5,347 nt of DNA from Bacteroidales bacterium (GTDB lineage Bacteria > Bacteroidota > Bacteroidia > Bacteroidales > UBA3663): NCBI GenBank assembly GCA_017632695.1, contig JAGBQS010000181.1, positions 1-5,347 on the forward strand, read 5' to 3'. This document shows positions 1 through 5,347 of the stretch, one piece after another (positions within the stretch are counted from its first letter, which is position 1; the number at the start of each line of letters is the position of its first letter). The notes beneath the pieces were generated by a model that was not told where the DNA came from, made no database searches, and saw only the letters and a list, made by a program, of their open reading frames with translations. The position numbers were made by a program, and so were the translations under genes.

Positions 1-979
1 CTTCGAACACCGGTTCCTGAACCTTAATGGAAATGGCCGCAACCATACCGTTGCGGATGTCGCTGTATTCGAAGTTCTTCGAAACAAAGAACTCCTTGAT
101 GACACGTGCCGCACTCTCCTTGAAGGCCGCCAGATGGGTGCCTCCCAGGCTGGTATATTGTCCGTTAACAAAACTGTAATATTCTTCGCCGTAGCTGTTG
201 CCGTGTGTCAGCACCACCTCGATGTCATCGCCTTTCAGGTGAATGGGCTGGTAGAGCGGGTTTGAATCCATGCGGGCATTCAGCAGGTCGGCCAATCCGT
301 TCTTGCTCACAAAACGTTTGCCGTTGAGGGTCAGAACCAGATCGGTGTTCAGATAGCTGTAATTGCTCAGCATGGTTTCGACGAATTCCATGCGGAACTT
401 GAAATTCGGGAAGATCGTATTGTCCGGCTCGAACTCAATATAGGTGCCGTTGGGTTCGTCGGTCGGCTCGATTTCGTGCTCTTCGACCTTCTTGGCAGCT
501 CCATAGATGATCTCTTTTTTCTCGCCTTCGCGGCAGGAGCGGGCCAGGAAGAAAGTTGAAAGGGCATTGACCGCCTTCAGACCGACACCGTTCAGGCCCA
601 CCGACTTCTTGAATACCGAGTTGTCGTATTTGCCGCCGGTATTGATTTCCGAAACACAGGCGTCCAGTTTGCCCAACGGAATGCCTCGGCCGTAGTCGCG
701 TACGGAAACGTGACCGGTTTCGTTGATCTTTACATCAATGCGACGGCCGAATCCCATGGCGTATTCGTCGATGCTGTTATCGATGACCTCTTTCAAAAGG
801 ATGTAGATGCCATCGTCGTTGTGACTGCCGTCGCCCTGCTTGCCGATGTACATGCCCGGACGCCGGCGGATGTGCTCCGTCCACTCCAAATGCTGGATCT
901 TGTCATCGCTGTATTCGGCAATAGCCGCAGCTTCGGCAAGTTGGGTGTCGAGGGTTCTTTGCTGTTCTTCTGTTGGCAT
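1..979 (-). CDS. parE: DNA topoisomerase IV subunit B (ParE), partial: N-terminal 326 residues, 3' end beyond the window
   Basis: This is the ATPase subunit of a type IIA topoisomerase, which with ParC separates linked daughter chromosomes in the cytoplasm. Reading the minus strand from the ATG at 979 gives an open frame to the window edge. The GHKL ATPase fold is clear: an N-box (EVIDNSIDE, residues 64-72, with the Mg-binding Asn at 69), the DYGRGIP loop (95-101), GGKYD (115-119) and the glycine-rich ATP lid GLNGVGLKAVNAL (128-140). A transducer-domain GGTH motif follows at 279-282. The opening HIRRRPGMYIG (36-46) and the form GKLDACVSEINTGGKYDN favour the Bacteroidota ParE branch over GyrB, as I recall those families. 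The TOPRIM and C-terminal parts are missing only because the window ends. The gene lies 41 bases downstream of argS with no terminator between them, so it is probably co-transcribed. No Shine-Dalgarno is seen before the ATG. Confusion with GyrB is the main alternative. Confidence 0.93.
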   Translation of the reverse strand, partial: MPTEEQQRTLDTQLAEAAAIAEYSDDKIQHLEWTEHIRRRPGMYIGKQGDGSHNDDGIYILLKEVIDNSIDEYAMGFGRRIDVKINETGHVSVRDYGRGIPLGKLDACVSEINTGGKYDNSVFKKSVGLNGVGLKAVNALSTFFLARSCREGEKKEIIYGAAKKVEEHEIEPTDEPNGTYIEFEPDNTIFPNFKFRMEFVETMLSNYSYLNTDLVLTLNGKRFVSKNGLADLLNARMDSNPLYQPIHLKGDDIEVVLTHGNSYGEEYYSFVNGQYTSLGGTHLAAFKESAARVIKEFFVSKNFEYSDIRNGMVAAISIKVQEPVFE

Positions 980-1020
980 AATGTTTTGTTCAGTGCATAA
1001 TATGGATGGAACGGATTTCA

Positions 1021-2859
1021 TTACATTCTTTCGGGAACTTCGATGCCGAGCAGGCTCATAGCCGTTTTGATGACGCGTGCCACACTGGCCGAAAGAACCA
1101 GACGGAGCTGGCGCTTACGGACATCTTCCTCCTTCATGATCGGGGTGTCGTGGTAGAACTGATTGTACTCTTTTGCCAGATCGTAGGCGTAGTTGGCAAT
1201 CTGTGCCGGGCTGTATTCGCGTCCGGCACGAAGTACGACACCTTCGAAGTCTACCAGTTTCTGGATGATGGTCTGTTCCTTCTCCGAAACTTCCACACCG
1301 TCAAGATTGTCGGCGCTGATCCGGTCACCATTGGCCTCAGCTTTACGCAACACCGATTTGATACGGGCATGGGTATATTGGATGAACGGACCCGTATTGC
1401 CATTGAAGTCGATACTCTCGGCGGGGTTGAACACCATGTTGTTGACCGGGTTGACTTTCAGCAGGAAATACTTCAAGGCACCCAGGCCGATCATGCGGTA
1501 AACCTGAGCTTTGTCAGCTTCGGACAAATCCTGCAGACGCTCAGAGCTGACTTCCTTGGCATCGTTGATCATGGCTGCCATCAGGTCATCGGCATCAACA
1601 ACGGTACCTTCGCGGCTCTTCATACGGCCGTTTGGAAGTTCGACCATGCCATAGCTGAAGTGAACCAGATCCTTGCCCCACTTGAACCCAAGACGGTCAA
1701 GCAGCAGCGACAGAACCTGGAAATGATAGTTCTGTTCGTTGCCTACCACATAAATCATCTTGTCGATCGGGTAGTCCTGGTAACGCAGTTTGGCCGTTCC
1801 GATATCCTGTGTCATGTAAACTGATGTACCGTCCTTGCGAAGCAGCAGCTTCTGGTCAAGTCCTTCGTTGGTAAAGTCGGCCCAAACGGAACCGTCTTCC
1901 TTACGGAAAAACTTTCCGTCCTTCAATCCTTCCAGTACCAGATCCTTGCCTTCCAGATAAGTGTTGGATTCGTAGTAGATCTTGTCGAAGCCGACGCCCA
2001 TCATCTTGTAGGTCTCATCGAAGCCGGCATAAACCCATTCGTTCATCTTAGCCCAAAGAGCACGAACCTCGGGATCGGCAGCTTCCCATTTGCGCAGCAT
2101 GGCGCGGGCTTCCTGCATCAGCGGGCTCTTGGCCTCGGCTGCAGCCTTGCGTGCTTCGGCCTGCTTTTCAGGGTCGGCATCGGTAATCTGCTGAATCTCC
2201 GGATCGTTTTCCAGAATTTCCCTGACCTCGGCCTTGAAGTGCTTGTCGAAGGCTACGTAGCAGTCGCCGATCAGGTGATCGCCTTTTTTGCCGGCGCTTT
2301 CGGGCGTGGCTCCGTTAAACCATTTCTGCCAGGCTAACATCGATTTGCAGATGTGGATGCCGCGGTCGTTCACAATATTGGTCTTTACGACCTTATTGCC
2401 GCAGGCTTCCATGATCTGGCTGAGTGACCAGCCGAGCAGGATGTTTCGCAAATGGCCCAAATGCAGGGGCTTGTTGGTGTTGGGCGACGAGTACTCGATC
2501 ATCACCAGGGGAGAAGACTCTGTAACCGGCTGGCGTCCGTAGTTCCCGTTCTTATAGATTGTCTGGAGTTTGTCGAGCCACGACGATGCATTGATGCTCA
2601 GATTCAGGAATCCCTTTACCACGTTGAACTTGCCGACAAGCGGTTCGTTGCCGACAAGCCACTGTCCGATTTCATTACCCAATTCCTCGGGATTCTTTTT
2701 GCCCGTTTGTTTCATGAATGGGAAAACCATGACGGTCAGATGACCCTCGAATTCCTTTCTGGTAGGAGAGACCTGCACCTGTTTTTCTGCAATCTCAACA
2801 TCGTACAAAGCCTTGACGGCTGCAACCACACCGGCTGCCAATTGCTGTTCAATTTCCAT
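1021..2859 (-). CDS. argS: Arginyl-tRNA synthetase (class I)
   Basis: The enzyme charges tRNA-Arg with arginine using ATP, in the cytoplasm. The 612-residue protein is complete. Residues 1 to about 90 match the ArgRS-specific N-terminal tRNA-binding domain. The class I catalytic core begins near 115, with YSSPNTNKPLHLGHLRN (123-139) containing the HIGH-type signature HLGH (133-136). The second signature is the degenerate ArgRS form GRMKSREGT (411-419) in place of KMSKS. The DALR anticodon-binding domain runs from about 490 (PFIQYTHARIKSVLRKA) to the C-terminal GIEVPERM. The Lys/Glu/Ala-rich stretch around 215-262 looks longer than in relatives I can recall. The ATG at 2859 is the only sensible start and has an A-rich leader without a Shine-Dalgarno, as is usual in Bacteroidota. 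Transcription probably starts near 2906, and parE follows in the same direction. Plus-strand frames over this gene, including one of 272 codons, are antisense shadows. Confidence 0.97.
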   Translation of the reverse strand: MEIEQQLAAGVVAAVKALYDVEIAEKQVQVSPTRKEFEGHLTVMVFPFMKQTGKKNPEELGNEIGQWLVGNEPLVGKFNVVKGFLNLSINASSWLDKLQTIYKNGNYGRQPVTESSPLVMIEYSSPNTNKPLHLGHLRNILLGWSLSQIMEACGNKVVKTNIVNDRGIHICKSMLAWQKWFNGATPESAGKKGDHLIGDCYVAFDKHFKAEVREILENDPEIQQITDADPEKQAEARKAAAEAKSPLMQEARAMLRKWEAADPEVRALWAKMNEWVYAGFDETYKMMGVGFDKIYYESNTYLEGKDLVLEGLKDGKFFRKEDGSVWADFTNEGLDQKLLLRKDGTSVYMTQDIGTAKLRYQDYPIDKMIYVVGNEQNYHFQVLSLLLDRLGFKWGKDLVHFSYGMVELPNGRMKSREGTVVDADDLMAAMINDAKEVSSERLQDLSEADKAQVYRMIGLGALKYFLLKVNPVNNMVFNPAESIDFNGNTGPFIQYTHARIKSVLRKAEANGDRISADNLDGVEVSEKEQTIIQKLVDFEGVVLRAGREYSPAQIANYAYDLAKEYNQFYHDTPIMKEEDVRKRQLRLVLSASVARVIKTAMSLLGIEVPERM

Positions 2860-2893
2860 TTTTGTGTATCGTTTTTTTAGCTTTTTCTCTATA

Positions 2894-2905
2894 TTTATAT
2901 ATAAA
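2894..2905. repeat. Perfect 12-base AT palindrome in the argS leader
   Basis: The bases TTTATATATAAA form a perfect inverted repeat with no loop. It lies immediately after the predicted argS transcription start. It could be an operator half-site pair, or a by-product of the roughly 76% A+T content of this intergenic region. No binding protein can be assigned from the sequence. Confidence 0.3.
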
Positions 2906-2912
2906 AACGGTG

Positions 2913-2946
2913 CAAATTTAATAAATTCTTGGGTAAAATGGACAAA
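2913..2946 (-). promoter_or_regulatory. Predicted Bacteroidota-type (sigma-ABfr) promoter for argS-parE
   Basis: On the minus strand, 2920-2913 reads TAAATTTG, an exact match to the Bacteroidota -7 consensus TAnnTTTG. A TTTG at 2946-2943 sits 22 bases upstream, slightly longer than the usual 19-21 for the -33 element. Transcription would begin near 2905-2908 and give a leader of about 47 bases before the argS ATG. The match is seen directly; promoter activity is inferred. Confidence 0.6.
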
Positions 2947-2962
2947 TTATTGAAAAAAAATA

Positions 2963-2970
2963 TATCTTTG
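2963..2970 (+). promoter_or_regulatory. Predicted -7 box for the DUF59-lpxH operon
   Basis: TATCTTTG matches the Bacteroidota -7 consensus TAnnTTTG exactly and is followed by CACCC, a common downstream context in these genomes. It lies 19 bases before the ATG at 2990, so the leader would be only about 13-15 bases. No good TTTG/TTG is present at the expected -33 position (about 2938-2942). An A8 run (2953-2960) lies just upstream of the box. The box is seen directly; function is inferred. Confidence 0.65.
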
Positions 2971-2989
2971 CACCCAAAAACAGTCGAAA

Positions 2990-3310
2990 ATGACAGAAAA
3001 CGAAGTTCTAACGATACAAAAAGAGGTTGTAGACGTTTGCCGGCTGGTCTACGATCCGGAGATTCCGGTGAATATCTATGATCTGGGCTTGATTTATGCC
3101 ATCGATGTGCAGGACGGCGGTCATGTGCACATCAAAATGACACTGACTGCGCCCTCGTGTCCGGAGGGAGACTTCCTGATGGAGGACCTTCGCATGAAGG
3201 TTGAGGGTCTGCGCGAGGTTTCGTCGTGTGAAGTTGAACTGGTTTTCGAACCCGAGTGGAATCAGGATATGATGACCGAAGAAGCCAAGCTGGAACTGGG
3301 TTTCCTGTAA
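2990..3310 (+). CDS. DUF59/MIP18-family Fe-S cluster assembly protein (SufT/PaaD-type)
   Basis: This is a small cytoplasmic protein of 106 residues, the usual size for a stand-alone MIP18 (DUF59) domain. Family members such as SufT and eukaryotic CIAO2/MIP18 help mature iron-sulfur proteins; PaaD is a relative. Visible hallmarks are DPEIPVNIYDLGLIY (22-36) and the TAPSCPEGD segment (53-61), whose Cys57 is the conserved reactive cysteine of the family. A second cysteine is at 80. The C-terminal tail EAKLELGFL is, from memory, shared by Bacteroidota members. The ATG at 2990 is preceded by AAAA rather than a Shine-Dalgarno and lies just after a strong -7 box, so the start is well supported. No sufBCDSE gene is visible nearby. 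It is the first gene of a likely operon with lpxH, whose ATG follows its TAA directly. The family assignment is firm; the exact client proteins are not known, so I give no symbol. Confidence 0.9.
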   Translation: MTENEVLTIQKEVVDVCRLVYDPEIPVNIYDLGLIYAIDVQDGGHVHIKMTLTAPSCPEGDFLMEDLRMKVEGLREVSSCEVELVFEPEWNQDMMTEEAKLELGFL

Positions 3311-4108
3311 ATGACAAGTCGGAATAATATGGGACAATCAGTGTACTTCATTTCCGATATGCACCTCGGAGCCGCCACTTTGGGAAATCCGCTTGATTAT
3401 GAGCGAAGGGTGGTGCGTTTCCTCGACTCTATCAAGGCCGACTGCAAGGCATTGTTCCTTGTAGGCGACGTTATAGACTATTGGTTTGAGTACAAGCATG
3501 TCGTCCCAAAGGGTTTTACCCGTTTCTTGGGGAAACTCGGCGAATTTACCGATGCGGGAATCGAAGTACATTGGTTCACGGGCAATCACGATATATGGAT
3601 TTTCGGCTATATCGAAAAAGAGACCGGAGCCATTGTGCATCGTCACGGAGAAACCCTCAATCTGCAAGGGAAACTTTGCTATATTGCACACGGCGACGGT
3701 CTCGGGCACGATAGCAAAGCCTTCAAGTTCATGAACGGATTCTTCCACAGCCGTCTGTGCCAGCGGATGTTCAGTTGGATTCACCCCGATCTGGCAACGG
3801 CTTTCGCTCATAAGTGGTCGGCTCATAGCCGGCTGACGGGCGGAACCTTTCCGGACTATCTGGGCGAGAACAAGGAACACCTTGTGGTATGGACCAAGCA
3901 ATATATCCGTGAATTGGAAACCGCAGGGCAACCGGTTCCATCGTACTTTATTTTCGGGCATCGCCACATCGTGCTATATCTGATGCTTTCAAGTCAGACC
4001 CGTTTGGCCATTTTGGGCGATTGGATTCAGCACTTCAGTTATGGGGTCATGACTCCCGACGGAAACTTTGCCCTCGAACAGTTCGAAGCGGAAGATGACC
4101 AGCCTTGA
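3311..4108 (+). CDS. lpxH: UDP-2,3-diacylglucosamine diphosphatase, LpxH-type metallophosphoesterase
   Basis: This enzyme is predicted to hydrolyse UDP-2,3-diacylglucosamine to lipid X and UMP, an early lipid A step at the inner face of the cytoplasmic membrane. All calcineurin-like metal motifs are present: SDMH (15-18), GDVID (52-56), GNHD (91-94), HGD (127-129) and GHRH (216-219). The predicted ligands are Asp16, His18, Asp53, Asn92, His127, His217 and His219. WFEYK (58-62), KHSR-like WSAHSR (169-174), LGENKE (184-189) and the C-terminal GDWIQHFSY resemble the Bacteroidota branch. At 265 residues it is somewhat longer than E. coli LpxH (about 240), and it has GNHD where E. coli has GNRD. 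There is no signal peptide or membrane segment. The first ATG touches the upstream TAA; Met7 at 3329 gives MGQSVYFISD and is an equally good start. A metallophosphatase of other substrate specificity is the alternative. Confidence 0.85.
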   Translation: MTSRNNMGQSVYFISDMHLGAATLGNPLDYERRVVRFLDSIKADCKALFLVGDVIDYWFEYKHVVPKGFTRFLGKLGEFTDAGIEVHWFTGNHDIWIFGYIEKETGAIVHRHGETLNLQGKLCYIAHGDGLGHDSKAFKFMNGFFHSRLCQRMFSWIHPDLATAFAHKWSAHSRLTGGTFPDYLGENKEHLVVWTKQYIRELETAGQPVPSYFIFGHRHIVLYLMLSSQTRLAILGDWIQHFSYGVMTPDGNFALEQFEAEDDQP

Positions 4109-4136
4109 GTTGTCAATCATTCGGACAGCCTTATAG

Positions 4137-4144
4137 TAACCTTG
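4137..4144 (+). promoter_or_regulatory. Weak candidate -7 box ahead of the exported coiled-coil/TPR protein gene
   Basis: TAACCTTG differs from TAnnTTTG at one position. The nearest upstream TTG (4110-4112) is 24 bases away, longer than normal. The 77-base gap between lpxH and the next gene contains no hairpin followed by a T-run, so read-through from lpxH is equally possible. This is a tentative call. Confidence 0.22.
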
Positions 4145-4185
4145 TAATAATTTCAGATTAATCAAAATAATCCCTAACCCTGGAA

Positions 4186-5347
4186 ATGATGAAGAACATG
4201 ATACGGTTTTATAAAATACTATTTTCTGTTGTGGCGCTCTCGGCAACGGGTGTTTCCGTGTGTGTGGGACAATGCACTCAGAAGGGCGTAGTTTACGAAT
4301 ATCTGGGCCCGAACCAGCGGAAACCTTTGGCCAACGTTGAGATTGTTGTGGCCAACGCCAGTTCGGTTATCTCAGGCAAGAACGGTGAGTTTGAGCTTAA
4401 TTTCCGAAACCAGGTGCCGGGCAGCAAGGTCAATGTGCGACGGATTCAGAAAAACGGGTTTGAGATATTCAATCAGGAAGAGGTAGATCAGTGGTATATC
4501 ACAACAGGCGAAGACCCGTTTTACATCGTACTGGTTAAGACCGAACGCTTGAACGAGGCCCGAGCCAATTTGTTGGCCAAGGCTCAGAAACAGCTGCATC
4601 AGCAGCTTGAGAAGGACCGGAAAACTATAACCGTCGAGTATAAGAAAAACAGAATAACCAAGGAGGAATACGAAAAACGGAAGAAGAAACTGGAGCGCGA
4701 ATACCAAACCCAACTGCAGAATATCGATAATTACATAGACCGTTTCCTTTTGCTGGATATGAACGCTCTTTCGGAAAAGGAACAGGACATCGTGCGATTG
4801 GTGAAAGAAGCCAGATTCTTAGAAGCTATCGAGCGTTATGAGCAGGCTGATCTGATTGGCAAATTCGAACAGCAGTTTCAGCAGCAGTCTCAGTTGGAAA
4901 ACGATGTGAAGGCGATTGAGGGCGCAGAGGAAGAGTTGCGACGCCAGCGCCAGCGGATTCAGAATTCCATTGCACGCCAGATTGACCTGCTCAGAATGCA
5001 GGGCCAGAAGCAGAACAATAACCGTATTAACCAGATTCTGCACGATGTGGCCTATGCGGATACAACCGACCTGGACCAGATGTTCGTGTATGCCCGTGAT
5101 TTAAGAAGCCTCGGACGCTACGACGAAGCTTTGCGTGTCTATACCGAACTCATGGACCGGGCTGCCGGTATGGATGATCATTTGCAGATGTCCCGTGCAG
5201 AAATGTTTATGGGAATGGTGCAGATTAAAATGGGAAATCCGCAGGAAGGAGACTACCATCTGGAAAACGGATTGATTCACTTTGCAGAAGAAGCACATCG
5301 TCAGGCTAACATGCATTATTGGCCGGATGTGGCCTATGGATATGAGC
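4186..5347 (+). CDS. Exported protein with carboxypeptidase-regulatory-like domain, coiled coil and TPR-like repeats; partial (C-terminus beyond the window)
   Basis: The frame is open from the ATG at 4186 to the right edge, giving 387 residues. Residues 1-28 look like a Sec signal peptide: Lys/Arg near the start, a hydrophobic core around ILFSVVALSATG, and likely cleavage at VCVG|QC, leaving N-terminal Gln as is common in Bacteroidota. No proper lipobox precedes Cys26 or Cys30. Residues about 32-118 look like a small beta-sandwich of the carboxypeptidase-regulatory type (KPLANVEIVV, then SGKNGEFELNF), ending in FYIVLVK. A Lys/Glu/Gln-rich helical region follows (about 119-285), with coiled-coil stretches near 130-180 and 225-275. 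SLGRYDEALRVYTEL (308-322) fits the TPR pattern, and a second TPR-like unit spans about 335-365. It probably acts in the periplasm or at the outer membrane as a binding or scaffold protein; the function is unknown. ATG codons at 4189 and 4198 are alternative starts. I recall similar Bacteroidales proteins of unknown role but cannot name a family. Confidence 0.8.
   Translation, partial: MMKNMIRFYKILFSVVALSATGVSVCVGQCTQKGVVYEYLGPNQRKPLANVEIVVANASSVISGKNGEFELNFRNQVPGSKVNVRRIQKNGFEIFNQEEVDQWYITTGEDPFYIVLVKTERLNEARANLLAKAQKQLHQQLEKDRKTITVEYKKNRITKEEYEKRKKKLEREYQTQLQNIDNYIDRFLLLDMNALSEKEQDIVRLVKEARFLEAIERYEQADLIGKFEQQFQQQSQLENDVKAIEGAEEELRRQRQRIQNSIARQIDLLRMQGQKQNNNRINQILHDVAYADTTDLDQMFVYARDLRSLGRYDEALRVYTELMDRAAGMDDHLQMSRAEMFMGMVQIKMGNPQEGDYHLENGLIHFAEEAHRQANMHYWPDVAYGYE

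Noticed and set aside
74..92. A partial inverted repeat (gttct...agaac) near the left edge
   Set aside because: It lies inside parE coding sequence, has a short stem and is best explained by chance.
990..998. A two-codon mini-ORF (ATG CAC TGA) on the minus strand 10 bases upstream of parE
   Set aside because: It is short enough to occur by chance, has no ribosome binding site, and nothing suggests a regulatory leader peptide.
710..1000. A 96-codon plus-strand frame opposite the start of parE
   Set aside because: The minus strand here encodes the conserved GHKL ATPase motifs; the plus-strand frame is a shadow.
1006..1824. A 272-codon open frame on the plus strand opposite argS
   Set aside because: It lies wholly antisense to a clearly functional argS, has no recognisable domain, and arises from the reverse-frame codon bias of the real gene.
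2860..2989. A riboswitch, T-box or small RNA in the divergent intergenic region
   Set aside because: The leaders are only about 14 and 47 bases long and very AT-rich, with no T-box sequence or stable GC-containing stem.
3338..3967. A 209-codon minus-strand open frame over lpxH
   Set aside because: It is antisense to a gene with intact metallophosphatase motifs and shows no domain of its own.
4109..4185. A terminator between lpxH and the exported protein gene
   Set aside because: I looked for an inverted repeat followed by a T-run and found none; only a weak promoter-like box is present.

Overview
The window reads as chromosomal DNA from a member of the Bacteroidota, most likely the order Bacteroidales. 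The protein sequences resemble that group's versions of ParE, ArgRS, the short DUF59/MIP18 protein and the LpxH-type phosphatase. No start codon has a Shine-Dalgarno sequence that I can recognise. The one long intergenic region carries two exact copies of the Bacteroidota -7 promoter box TAnnTTTG. Coding DNA looks close to 50% G+C by eye, higher than classic Bacteroides, so I do not name a genus. No tRNA, rRNA, CRISPR array, insertion sequence or phage gene is visible.

Layout. The left half is on the minus strand: argS (arginyl-tRNA synthetase, complete), followed 41 bases later by parE (topoisomerase IV subunit B, whose 3' part runs off the left edge). The two are probably co-transcribed from a promoter in the AT-rich divergent region at 2860-2989. 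The right half is on the plus strand. It starts with a 106-residue DUF59/MIP18 (SufT/PaaD-type) Fe-S assembly protein. The lpxH-type UDP-2,3-diacylglucosamine diphosphatase gene abuts it with no spacer. After a 77-base gap comes an exported protein (partial, cut by the right edge) with a predicted carboxypeptidase-regulatory-like beta domain, a long charged coiled coil and TPR-like helices.

How the genes relate. These are mainly housekeeping functions: chromosome decatenation, translation, Fe-S cluster maturation and lipid A synthesis. They do not form one pathway. The structural links are the divergent promoter pair, whose upstream elements abut, and the stop-to-start junction between the Fe-S factor and lpxH. 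The least understood item is the exported coiled-coil/TPR protein at the right edge. I found no convincing new multi-gene system; the findings are modest and ranked accordingly.
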